From Collybia mongolica (Eukaryota > Basidiomycota > Agaricomycetes > Agaricales > Clitocybaceae), in the NCBI GenBank assembly GCA_013420905.1, contig JAAXNY010000016.1:496001-560000 (forward strand): a stretch of 64,000 nt of DNA, given 5' to 3'. Within the stretch, counting starts at the first letter, position 1; each line of letters starts with the position of its first letter. The translations under genes and the position numbers were made by a program. The notes beneath the pieces are model-generated. The model saw only the letters and a list, made by a program, of their open reading frames with translations, was not told the origin of the DNA and did not search any database. Below, piece after piece: positions 36,664 to 49,500 of this stretch.

Positions 36664-37400
36664 TTATGACAGAGTCTGTATTGCAAAAGTGAGGTGAAAT
36701 AGGGGTATATCTAAAAGGGGTACTGTATGATGGCATTGTGCTAAATCTACAAGGGTCATCAATACTTTAAATTGAAGTTGGCCAGCCCAATCGGGCAGAG
36801 TTGGGTTCATAATCCAAAAAGGAGTCAAACCAACATGTGTTGGGCATGATTGGTTGTCGAAATGTGCCGGTTGTGCAATCCAGCCGTAGAGAGGCAAGAT
36901 GAAAGGAACAGAGAGAGAGGAATGGGATGTGATTGGAGAGGTATGAAGTCATGATGAGGGTATAGACAAGTCGCAGACTTGCCGGGATGATATTGAAGTC
37001 GAAGTTGGAGTTGAGGTTGAAGAAGAGGAAATGATATCATTGTCAAAGATATTGGTGTATGTGCATAGCACAAGTGCAAGTGTGTCAGCGCCAGTAATCC
37101 AGAGGGTGGCATGCCTCTGCATCTTGCGTAGTGAGTCCATGGGACCCTTGAGCCAGGCCCCATTGAAGTACCATAGCCTACACCCATATGTAGCAATTGG
37201 AAGAATGCACGAACGGTAGAGGATGTGTTTGTGCTTGGGCCAAAGTCCCTGCACAGAGTTGCCAAGTGCCAACATGGCTCTGACAGATGTCAGGGCCTCG
37301 TCGGCGTATCTTTTGACATGTTCCCTGAATGACAGGGAATTGCAAAAGAGCTCTAATATGCATTTCCTGAGGTGTCAGAGTTGTAGGTCACTGAGAACAA
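36664..37400 (-). pseudogene. LINE reverse-transcriptase C-terminal remnant
   Basis: Read on the minus strand in shifting frames, it shows the region after the RT domain of fungal LINEs: SFREHVKRYADEAL, ALGNSVQGLWPKHKHILYRS, PIATYGCRLWYFNGA and PMDSLRKMQRHATLWITGA. Frames change and stops interrupt, so it is dead. It marks the border between the palindrome and the ABC-transporter gene. Confidence 0.75.
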
Positions 37401-37555
37401 TGATTGCAACCAAATAAATGTCAACAAGATCAAAATAACATCATGGGTCGTAGATATTCGACACGCGGCACCCTCATGGACTCATTTTCGGTGCCGGTCC
37501 CTCACCCTGCATGTCAAGTTAAGTATGCCAGGCAATCCACTATTCACGGAGCCTT

Positions 37556-40500
37556 ATGTTCTCCCTTCAAATCTCCCTTTTTTTGACTGTGAGCTCGCTA
37601 ACCAGTCTCCTGTTGGTGGTTTGCGATTATCGCCATCGCGCGAATGGAGCTATCAGCCTTGAAATTGGCGATTCTGGGTTGAAGGACGAAACGACAGAAT
37701 TGACAGAGCCTGAAGACGCCGATGGGTACCCAATTTCTTCGGAGATGTTTTGGGCAAAGGTATATAGAGAGACTTCTTCAAATGATGATATGCATTCATC
37801 GATACCAACTCTCTGTAGATGCGCCTTCGCAAATTCGCTATTATTCTCACATATGTCCTAGTTTTTGTTCTCCAGATGGTGCCGTTCTATGTCGGTGCAG
37901 CTCGAACTAGCGCTGAAGTTGCCGAACATGAGATTGCACAAGGTCTTTATGCCTTTTCATCTCTATACATCACACTTTTTGCTGCTTTTTCATTCGATCA
38001 GAAACATCATGTTCATTCTCGTGCAATTATTCAAATATCTACTCTTACTTCACTTCCAATCCTCTTCACAATATCAGTTTTCATCACTACCGCGGAGGGC
38101 ATTGCGCCTGAATGGGAGTACTCAGCGCCATTCCTCGCCATCTTGCAGTACTTGATACTTGGTCTGCAGACCTTAGGGTGTATGATTGCGATTACAACCC
38201 CGAGAGGACCACAACTTTACTTTTCCCCAAACTCAGTATACACTTCAAATGCTGTCCCCGAAACCGCCACAACCGATATGAAAGTATCTGGGAGCAATGG
38301 TCAGTCTTTCGATGCCCCACTACGTCAGAACAAGTGGTATTGATTAATTATAGCTGCATCATTATTTGGTTCACTGTGCTTCTCTTATATAACGAATGTC
38401 TTCATGTTGGGCACTTCATCCGCAGCCATTGAGGTACACGACTTGCCCATCCTACCAGCTGACATGCGCGCGGCGAACAACTTCATGAACTTGCACAAGA
38501 TTCTGAATAGGGCCACTTTCCATTTCTCTGCAGGCTCTGGTCTCAACCTAGCATTTTGCCTTGTTCAAGCGAACTCGCTTGCCTTCTTTGGGATTCAACT
38601 ACTAGCCATTACCGTTACACCAGTCTATTTTGCGCCTGCCTTTTTCATACGGAAACTGTTGGCACATCTGGAAGCTGACCAGGAAAAAGCCAATTTATCG
38701 CCAGGTCTTATATTAGCACTGGGCTTATTTTTCGCCAACACTTTGCTCGCTATAGGTATATTCTTTGAAGTTTTTACTTTTCCACAAGTCTAATCACATC
38801 ATTATCAGTCTCTAGTCAGCTTTGGTCACTCGCTTCAAGTACAATCAGAGTCCGCCTCATTATCCAAATGAACACACTTTTATTCGCGAAGACCTTGAAA
38901 CGGAAAGATGTGGTGTCGACACACGGTTCCGGCTCGACTGGCTCACTAAACCCAGAACAACGCGGCTTTTCTAGCAAATCCGAAGTCATGACATTGATGA
39001 CTACTGATGTTGCTCGTGTAAGCTCCCTGTCACGCTACGTTTTCTCTTTAACTAGTGGGTTTCTCTTGATACTGACTGCCAGTAACATTACATTTACACA
39101 ATTTTAGGTTCGACTCTTGAACTCATGATTGGCACCTATTTCTTATACAATCTTCTCGGTGAAATTATCTCATCGTTATGATCCAATGTCCAACTAACTT
39201 ACTGACAGGAATATCCTGTCTCGTTGGCTTGGGGGTCGTGTTTATGTGTCTTCCTGTGAACCACTTTGCTGGGAAGAGGCTTCTGGTGGCACAGCGAGAG
39301 CTCATGCAAGCTCGCGACGAGAGGATTTCACTCACAAATGAGGTAATTTTATGACCATCTAGTGCCGTGGAAATTCTAATACGGCAAAGATTCTGGGGGC
39401 AATCCGTATGTTAAAGGTATGGTAATAGTTTGGAGGACGTTGGACGAGTAATTTTTATACCTCATCGTGGTGGTAGTTTATGACTTGGGAACGGAGTTTT
39501 GAAAGCAAACTCCTCAAAGTGAGAGAAAAAGAATTGCGCTACCAGATGCGTAGCTTCAGCGTTGAGGTAGGCGTTACTTGTGGGCCTCACCCCTTTCACT
39601 AATATATTGTTCCCACATACCATTACAGGCTCTATGGAATTCACTTGGGTACCTTGTGTAGTGGTATTGTTTGAACAAACTTACCGACTCTTCGCTAGAA
39701 AAGCGATTCCCTTGCTATTTGCCCTTGTTTCATTTTGGCACTTCGCAGTCATTCGCCATGAAGACCTTACCCCCTCAATTGCGTTCACAGCTGTGAGTGC
39801 ATCCATTGTTTATATTTTTTTGTTCTTCGCTCATGGAACTTAGATCGTCGGTAAGTCAGACGGACATTCAAGTGAAACTATCATATCTAGCTCCCTCCAG
39901 TATTTAATGAAATCCAATATGCAATCAACCAATTACCTGAGTTTCTGACAAGCGGATTGCAGGTCAGTTATTTACAGTACTTTCCGCCTGATATTCTTTA
40001 ATTCTACAACAGTCATTCGTGTCGCTTGGTAGGATCGAGAAATACCTAGGTTGTGCTGAAGTTGCACCTCGATCAACGGACCGCCCATCCGATATTGTCG
40101 CTTTACGTTCCGCATTCATAACCTGGCCACAAGAACGACAGGACACGTTGGACTTTCCGCCGAGATTTATACTTGAAAACATCACGCTCGAATTTCCTCT
40201 TGGGGAATTGTCGTTGATTTGTGGAAAGCTAGGGTCAGGGAAGAGCCTTTTGTTGCTTGGTGAGCAAAAGCCATTTTCACATCCCACCCAAGATTGATTG
40301 GATTTACAGCTCTACTTCGTGAGGCTGACATCCTAAGTGGGAACGTTGTATCCCCCTTTTCTCCCCTGGGCTTGATTGTATCCTTGGATGAACATGACCC
40401 AAATGAGGAATGGGTGATCCCTGGGATTTGTGCATACGTCCCTCAGGTTTGCCATATTCGATTGTATTTTTATGTCCGCGGACTAAAATATGGAATAGAC

Positions 40501-43500
40501 GGCATGGCTTCGCAATCAATCAATCAAAAGTTGAACATCCAGACTCGGCACGTTCATTTCCAGATTGCTGACTTTGATCAATAGATAATATTCTCTTTAA
40601 TTTGCCATTTCATGCTGGCCGTTATGAGAAAACACTCGAGGTATTACTTCGACTATGAGGGCTTCTCTCTGCTCACTTCTGATGTTTAGGCTTGTGCTTT
40701 GCTTCCGGATTTAGCTGTTCTGGAACATGGTGACGAATCAGAAATTGGAGAGCACGGCGTAAGTGTGGCTCGACCAATTATTTATGGTGCCTATTCACCG
40801 AAATACAGATCAATCTTTCTGGAGGCCAGAAAGCCAGAGGTATGCGAGATTAGGTTTCAAGCTCAAGACTAGTCTAACGCACATTTCGATAAGTATCCCT
40901 TGCTCGCGCTGTATATTCTCGTGCATCCGTATTGTTTTTAGATGATGTCCTATCAGCTGGTAGGTTTTATTTCTTACATTCACCTCTACGTTTCCATTTA
41001 CAAGGGGCCTTTGTAATTGTAGTTGATGCTCATACTGCCCAGCACATCTATAATGAATGCCTAAAGGGAGACCTTATGGTTAAGAGGACAGTGATCATGG
41101 TTTCTCATCATATACACCTCTGTGGCCCCGGAGCAACATATGTAGTATCGCTCAACAGTGGAAAGGTCGAGTATGCCGGTGATTGGCAATCCTTCCAAGC
41201 CATTTCCACCACCCCGCACGAGTCGTCCGACCATTCGAATACGGAAGTATCATTGACAAACTACACCGTTGACAACAAAGCAACAGGAAGCTCACAGCAG
41301 GAAATAGTTCCAGGCCCTCCCAAGGGAATTCCAGTAAACCCAACTAGGGCTTTCCGTGAAGCTGAGAGTAGGGCAAGCGGTCGCATCCATAAAGATGTGT
41401 GGATGTCGTATTTTCAGGCATGCGGGAGTATGTTTTATTGGGTTTTCTTCATTCTAGCACTTGTCCTGGGCGCGATGGGCCCTGTCCTAGAGAATGGGTG
41501 GCTGAAGTAAGTTTATCATTTTCTTCTGAAAGCGAGTTCTTGACGGGCACCTTAGAACGTGGTCTGCTTCTTACTCCGACAAGGCCACAAGGGAACCAAT
41601 TTACTATTTGGGGGTCTACGCGACCGTGAGTTGCCCTACGAATCTACAGTAACACTACGTTGATACATCCACACAGATAATTATTTCCGGTGAGCCGCCC
41701 CAACATTTGAGTTTCTAGCCATGATGAATGGTAATTCCTTAGATATCTTCATACAAACGGGACGTTGGTTCATTCTTTGTGAGTTAAGTTCGAATCGGTC
41801 GGAACCTTGTCTTACGATGATGCATAGATGCTGGATCCATTCAAGCTTCGAGAACACTCTACCGAAGTATGTTTTCCTCCGCCCTTTCTCGTATACACAT
41901 CCTCCTTCGTCCCGTGTTTGACTAGACGCCCCCATATAGGACTTTTAGATGCAATTCTCTTTGCCAATCTTCGCTTCCACGACACAGTCGCACGAGGCCG
42001 AATACTTAATAGGTTTGGCAAGGACTTTGAAGGTTTGATCTCCCCTTCCAGTGATTACATTCGTTTGACAATAGAATTGTAGCCGTAGACAGTCAAATTG
42101 CTGGTGATCTGGGACGTAGCATGGTCACCCTTCTCGCCCTTATGGTCACATTCACCACGATCACAATAATCGGCGGACCTCCTTTTGCAGTTGTTGCTGT
42201 TATCCTAGGATGGGTTTCATATAAGGGTACGTATAGTAAATCCTTTTGGTGAGACTACCCATTGATCCAGTCCAAAAGTTTCACGGGCAAGAAACTTCGC
42301 ACATCTAGCATGTTAGGTAATACTCACCCTTCATAGATTTATGGCCAGACAGCTCGTGAATTACGGCGCTTGTGTATGTTCGGCTGGTTCAAGTCGAAGA
42401 TTTGACTTACTCATATGTTTACCTGAACTCTCAGCTTCAGTCACCAGCTCTTCCTTGTACTCTATGTACGGGGAGACAATATCTGGGCTTAACGTTATAC
42501 GTGCATTTGGCGCATCAACGTTCTTTTTAAGAGAGATGATGCGTTGTGTGAACACGGTGAGCCATTATCTTGATCGTCCTTGTATTTTATGAATTTTCTG
42601 TACTAGAACACGAACCCATACTATTGGTCAAACGGGCGTGGGTAAAAACGGCGAATTAGTTACCAACTTGTACTGATGGAACGCGGCAGTAAACCGCTGG
42701 CTTTCTATACGATTTTCGATGTTCACTAGTGCATTTTCGGGGCTGGTGGCCGTAGCGGTGCTTCTTGTCCCGAGGATTGATGCGTCATTGGCAGGACTTG
42801 CACTGACTTTTGCCTCCACCCTTACACTTGATGTAAGACGCTTATTCATTTTAATGGTTTTGGTCCTTCACTAACCTCTGATTTAGCTCTTGTACCTGGT
42901 TTGTACAATAGGCTTTAATTTACTGGGATAAAGACTAATAATCTACTTAGGTCAGAAGATTTGTAGACGTTGAACAAAACTTGGTCAGTGTACTCGTTAA
43001 GTCATGGTTCCGTTGGCTAAAGCAAACTATACAGGTCGGTGTGGAACGTATCAAGGAATATTCTGAGATCCCTCGAGAAGGTGCCGAGTACGTCTCTCCT
43101 AGACCTCCAGGGTCATGGCCACCCTCTGGTTCTATCTCATGTCAGAATCTTGTTGTTCGATATGCGGTGCGTCCATCGGATATCAATAAATATCTGTATG
43201 ATTTCTAATCAACTTACACCCTAAATAGGCTGGGCTACCCGATGTTCTTCACGGCCTAACTTTCAACATACATGCTGAGGAGAAGGCAGGTATCATCAAA
43301 ATTATTAGTTGGACTTACATACAGAACCAGCACACAGGTTGGGATTTTGGGGCGAACAGGATCTGGAAAATCAACCCTCGCTTTGGCTCTCTTTCGGTTC
43401 CTGGAAGCAAAGGAAGGAAATATCTCGATTGATGGAATCGACATTGCAAGTATCGGTTTGACAGATCTTCGTCGTAAAATGACTATCATTCCGCGTGAGC

Positions 43501-44478
43501 GTGCCCTTGTTCTGCCTATACAATACGCCACCTTAGCATACTTTTGATATTATTTTAGAAGATCCCACCATCATGAGCGGAACTCTACGTTCTGCTTTGG
43601 ATGTATTTGGGGAATACGAAGACGCTGAAATAGTCAGTCGTTTTTCTTCGATTACTTTCTGCATATAACTACCAACCTCTACTACAGTTTGAAAGCTTGC
43701 GTCGAGTTCACTTAATTACATCAGAAACTGACGGGTCACAGGAGCGCCATAACTCTGACGTGTTTCGGAATCTGGATTCACATGTTTCTGAATATGGCCA
43801 GAACTTTTCCACAGGGTGCGCCGTCTTCTGTGTTTAATGTGCGTAACATAAATGCTTTTTCACAGGGAGAGACAATTACTCTGTATGGCCAGAGCTCTTT
43901 TGAAACGGTCTAAGATCCTGGTGATGGATGAAGTGGGTCCGAGTCAAATCCCATCTGACTGCAACGATTTCTGACATACTTAAAAAAAGGCTACTGCAAG
44001 GTAATTTCAGATAAACCCGGCCGGCCCCTCCAACCCTCAAATAAATCCCCCTTAATGCAGTGTTGATCATGCTACAGACGAGTTGGTCACAAAGACCATT
44101 AGGGAGTACGTTAAGCTCTTTTGCGTCAGTGATTGATGACGAAGTCCTTCAGAGAATTTGCAGATAGTACAATTATCACTATCGCACATCGCTTGCGCAC
44201 TGTCATCAACTATGATAGGGTCAGTCAGTATAGTGGTTCGGAGCGGATGAGGATTGAAACTAATGCACCACTGTAGGTGATGGTCCTCGACAACGGGGTA
44301 ATCACAGAATTTGACAGGTACATTTGTGGAATTTGCTTCTAATGAATGCATGATCTGATAGAACGCAATATTTAGGCCTCTTGCTCTCTTCAGAGACCAG
44401 AGTTCAGATTTCTATAGTTTTTGCCAAGCTGCAGGCAAGGACGAATTTGAGCTGCTTGTCGAGACGGTTTCGAGTTAG
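37556..44478 (+). CDS. ABCC (MRP-type) multidrug-resistance ABC transporter
   Basis: A multi-exon gene with full ABCC order: hydrophobic N-terminal TMD0, TMD1 (with [14 protein letters not shown] and [12 protein letters not shown]), NBD1, TMD2, NBD2. NBD1 has Walker [10 protein letters not shown], signature [18 protein letters not shown] and Walker [13 protein letters not shown], the last split by an intron at about 40959-41022. NBD2 has [33 protein letters not shown] and IAHRLRTV. The intron before NBD2 Walker A needs a GC donor (after AEEK, about 43287) to stay in frame. It ends [16 protein letters not shown] at TAG 44476-44478. The family exports glutathione or glucuronide conjugates and drugs across plasma or vacuolar membranes; the transferase at 815 is a plausible functional partner but is far away. 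The start is uncertain: an ATG near 37477 could add an exon. Confidence 0.88.
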
Positions 44479-44646
44479 GGAGTACTACGCCCTCCAACAA
44501 CTAAACTCTTTTCATCATTTAGTCTTTGTACAATCTCCCATGTTTTCAATATTGTATATTCAACTCAAACCATCAGAAATTTATAGCATTTCAGACAATG
44601 GCCTTTCGCTCGTCGCCCTTACAGAACAGGTCTCGCTCGCCGTCAT

Positions 44647-45285
44647 TTACCTGTAGTTTTCTTCGGCTTGTCTCTTGAGGGGAAAAAACTCCGATTCTCT
44701 GATAAAACCCACCCTTGTGAGGTACGCTGTGCCATTCATTCCTCTAGGTTCAAACCGAAGGCCATTTCTGTCAGAATCATGGCTGTATTTAACGTGACTC
44801 GGTTGTAATGGTACACGTAGGCTTGGTTTGGTTTGTCGAGTCATAGCCTGAAGCGCGTCAGCCTCCTCGGGTATCCGAAACAGAGAGGCTTGCATAACAC
44901 GCAATTTCTGTGCATCTATACCGACGTGTTGAGCCCATGATATCATCGTTAGATCCCCGTGATTCCGTGGTGGTAGGGGCGACAATGACGATGACGTGGA
45001 CGAGACGCGTACGGATAACCTTTGCTCGCCTTCAACATCATGGGCATACCGAATCTCAACATCCTCATCCTCAACAACTGCGTTGCGATTAGGCCTCTTG
45101 TAGGGCCGCAACGGGGATGTGAGAAATTCCTCCTCCTGCATATCCGAGGAACTCAAAGTACCCATTGATTCCTGGTCGCTTTCCTCGTCTTCTTCTCCTT
45201 CGTCTACATGTTGCTCCTGAACTTCTTGTTCTGAAGAAGATCCTTTGTCGCTGTGGTCGCTGGTGTAAGCCTGAAAACGCGCCAT
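44647..45285 (-). pseudogene. Detached N-terminal part of a Nup96-type nucleoporin
   Basis: A 212-codon frame: MARFQAY, an acidic Ser/Glu-rich stretch, FLTSPLRPYKRP, VEDEDVEIRYAHDVEGEQR, then ISWAQHVGIDAQKLRVMQASLFRIPEEA and a basic end SEFFPLKRQAEENYR before a stop. This matches, from memory of the family, the start of agaricomycete Nup96/Nup145C-type proteins, but it stops before the helical body. A gene for the C-terminal body of such a protein is at 62416-64000 on the same strand, in the wrong order to be continuous. It is either a truncated duplicate or one half of a rearranged gene. Confidence 0.5.
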
Positions 45286-46520
45286 GAAGGCAGAACCCGA
45301 TCACAAAAAGCTGAAGGGCAATAGGTGTGTGCGTCAACGCCAGAAATCAACACGTCGCAGTTGGGTATTTGATATGGAGGACGCAAGATAAATTTATGCG
45401 CCTGACGTTGGAGAATCAGTATGAATGGCGAAGAATATGACCAGAATGTATACGTACATTTTTATTTCCTCTCGCATATGCTGGTTGCACATATCCCACA
45501 ACTCGTCCTATAAAGAAGGCCAACGACACCGGGATCGCTTAAACATGAAGAATGGGTATCTCTTCAACAAATAGTTCGTATGTTGTGGTATGGGAGTTAG
45601 ATATGGTCGTGAAGACGCGATCATTTTCCATGAGTAACAAGAAAAAGGAATGAAACTAGAGAGAAAAGCGGCGGAATGGGACATCTCCTAGTGCTAATTA
45701 CTAGAATTTGGTCGATGGAAAGGATCTGGGGTGAAAGGTACAGGAAACATCTTTACAAAACATGTACTGAGGAAGGAGTCAGACAGGGTTCGATCGGGTT
45801 GAAAGAGGGATGACTGGTGCAACGACTCACTGATGTCCAATGAACCACCTTCAATCGCTCTGCCAATATTGACGCAAAGTGTGTGCTGGTTTGCAATGTG
45901 GTACCCCACATTCCAGTAACTTTGACGACGTTCAAGGATGGATGGCAGAAGAGACCCCCGATCGCGAACCACCACAGCACGCCCCCATATTCAATCCTCC
46001 CCCGAGCATAGTCTGAGCTTATGCCTGCGCTAGAACATCCACAAAAGTATTCCCTCGTCCGTTGGGCCAATAGCAGTTCGGTAATCGATATGGCGCAGAA
46101 TGAGCTGGTTGTACAAGGGGTGGTCAGCAAGGAGGAAAAGATTGGAATGAAAAGTGTAGCTCAACCAAGTGCTCAGGCCTTCACAAAGTTCAGATATGAG
46201 TGGGGGATTTACAACTGCTTCACATAGAGTAATTAGATATGGGACGTGGACACACGCGGATGTTCAGGAGGGTTGGAAGATGGTGTCGAATACAAGACGT
46301 CGGCATGGGGTAGGGTTGATCATGAGTTGAGCAGAGACTAGTTCAGCACGTGCTCACACATGATCATCGGTAGAGATGACTGACCGATTCTAACAACGAT
46401 TCGAACCTTCAAACAGTCCACACCCATTTGAGTTTGTTATTCACAATCTTCAGTAAGTAATCGGGTCTGAAATGATGACCATAAGCCCTGAAATATTTCA
46501 TTGCCTAGCCAGTACTATTT
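45286..46520. other. Interval between divergent genes
   Basis: It holds the promoters of the minus-strand nucleoporin fragment and the plus-strand GTPase gene. Minus-strand frames at 45694-45975 and 45753-46130 are open but unrecognised. Confidence 0.4.
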
Positions 46521-49500
46521 ATGCCGAACCTCCAGTCAAACGCTCCGCGCCCCAGTGCCGCTCCAACCCCGAACACTAAGCAGACAGTAAGGCGTTATGC
46601 CGAGCTTAAAGAGAAGGCTGGGCGATTCCGTGTTCTCATCATTGGAGGAGCCAATGCTGGCAAGACAACAATCCTCAAGAAGATCTGCAACACGACCGAC
46701 GAACCTGAGATTTATGATGGCAGGGGGGAAAAGGTAACTAGAGAGTCTAGTTGGGACTTCCAATATCACTAATTTGCAACAGATCGACACCTCTAAGCTT
46801 GAGCCCACTATCCTGGTTAGCCGCTTTTGTCTCAGGCCTTTATTGATCATGGAATGACTAACAATAACTTAGCGCGGTGAACACGAAGTCGAGAACGAGA
46901 TGGTATTCCGGAGCAATCCCACCCTCATCTTCCACGATTCATGTGGATTCGAAGCGGGAGGGGTTGATGAATTTATAAAGATCAAACAATTTGTGGCTGA
47001 ACGTGCGAAAGAGAAGGATATGAGCAAGCAGGTCCATGTTATATGGTACGTCGATTTCAAGTCTTGAAAGCAGCATGTAACTGCGCTCATTATCTGTAAA
47101 GGTATTGCATTGCAATGGATGATGATCGGCCAGTAACACATGCCGAAAAGCACTTCTTTTCCGAGTCAGGAACAGGCAAAGGTAAGTGTAACTCCAAGGA
47201 TTAAAATATACATATTGATGTGTGAATAGTCCCAGTTATCGCCGTGCTCACAAAGTGTGAAGCACTTACATTCAAGGCCATTGCAAACCTAGAGAATGAA
47301 GGATATGATTTTGATGAGGCTATTGAAAATGCACCAAAGTATGTGGAGGAAGACCTGAAGAATGTCCGTAAAACATTGGAGGAAATGGTATATCCACCAA
47401 AAGGCTATGTATATCTGCAAGGTTAGTACATAGCATTGGAATTGTTCTTAAAGCATGCTGACTATTAATCAGAGATGGACAAACCAGAGAAGGGTTGTCA
47501 AGGCCTTGTCACATGCACAACAGATGCCTTGGACAGGAATGTTTTGCAGGGAATATTTATCTCAACACAACAAAATAGCTTGGAATTAAGCATGCAATAT
47601 TCACTAAGGTAACCAAGTTCATTTCAGGCATAAAAATATTACTAATATACCCATGCAGGCAGAGTCTCCATTATGCATTATTATACAACAAGAATTTCAT
47701 ATCCAATGAGATGATGATTCAGATGTTCAAGACAGTGTTGGAACTTTTTCCATACCATGTGGTCAGTCAAATAATATGTAATATGAGGAGACTGAATGCA
47801 ATATTCTTTTAACAGAGTGGCACATCAAAATTTTGAGATAAGTCAGCAAATTGATATTATTATGGGCAATTCTTACAGCAGGTATGTAGCTGTATTACAA
47901 TTACTCTGTGGATCCAACTCAATGGTGGTTTGATATGTGCTACAGAAGGCAAGTAGCTGTACTTCTCAGAACCTGTTATGCCCAACTAACATGTGGCTTA
48001 ATGGTGCTGCAGAAAGTGAGTAGCTGTATTGCTTTGGATGCAGCTCACATGTAGTTTGATGTGACTACAGATTGTAAGTGGCTGTGCTTCTCTGCCTTTG
48101 TAGATCCAACTTACATGTGCCTGGATGTGTGCTGCAGAGAGTGAGTGGCTGTACTTTTATGTATCTGTATGCCCAACCAATATGTGGCTGGATATATGCT
48201 GCAGCTAGCAAGTGGCTGTGCTTCTTTACATTTGTAGCCCAACTAACATGTGGCTGGATATGTGCTGCAGTTTGTGAGTAACTGTATTTTTCTGTATCTG
48301 TAGGCCCAATTGACATGTGGCTTGATGTGTGCTGCAGGAAGTGAGTGGCAGTGCTTCTGTGTATCTGGGGTTAACTGACTTGTGGCTTGATATGTATATC
48401 AGGCAGTAAGTTGCTGTACTTCTCTGCATTTTTAAAGCCAGCTGATATATGGTCTGATATGTATTATAGGAAGTAAGTGGATGTACTTCTCTGTATTTGT
48501 ACACCCAACTGATATTGGCTTAATGTGCACTACAGAATGTGAGTGACTGTGCTTCTCTGTATATGTAGGTCCAATTAAAACATATTCTAATGGGTACTGC
48601 AGGAAGTGAGTTGCTGTGCTTTTCTATATTTGTAGATATTATTGATATGTGGCCTAATATGTGCTACAGATTGTGAGTGGCTGTTTTTTTCTGCATGTAT
48701 AGGCCCAACTGATATGTATCTTGATACATGCCACAGGATGTGAGGAACTGTACTTCTCTATATCTGTCAGGCCCAACTAATGTATAGTTGGATATGTGCT
48801 GCAGTTTGTAAGTGACTGTGCTTCTCTGCACCTGTAGGGCTGACTAATATGTGGCTTGATGGATGCTGCAGAGAGTGAGTAGTTATATATATCTGCACTT
48901 GTAGATCCAACTGGCATGTGGCTTGGTATATGCTCAGGTTGTGAGTGGCTGTGCTTCTCTGCATCTGAGCTCACATGTGACTTGATGTGTGCTACAGAGA
49001 GTAAGTGGCTGTATTTTGTTGCATCTGTAGGCCAACTCATATGTGGCTTAGTATATGCTGCTGAGAGTGAGTGGCTGTGCTTTTCTATATCTGCAGGCTC
49101 AACTGACATGTAGCTTGTGATATGTGCTACAGGATGTGAGTAGCTGTGCTTCTCTGCATTGGTGGACCCAACTAATATGTGGCCTGCTATGTGCTGCAGG
49201 TTGTGAGTAGCTGTGCCTCTTTGCCTTTGTAGACCAACTGACATATGGCCTCAATGTATACTGCAGGGAGTGAGTAGCTGACCTTATTTTTTCTGTAGGC
49301 TCTAATGACATATGATCTGGTGTGTGCTATAGAATGTGAGTGGCTGTTCTTTTTATCTTTAGAAACAACTGATATAGTGGTTGATGTGTACCACAGCCAG
49401 CAAGTGGCTGTACTTCTCTGTGTCTATAGACCCAACTGATAGGTTGATTTGTACTGCAGAGAGTAAGTATTTGTGCTTCTCTCTGTCTGTAGGCCTAACT

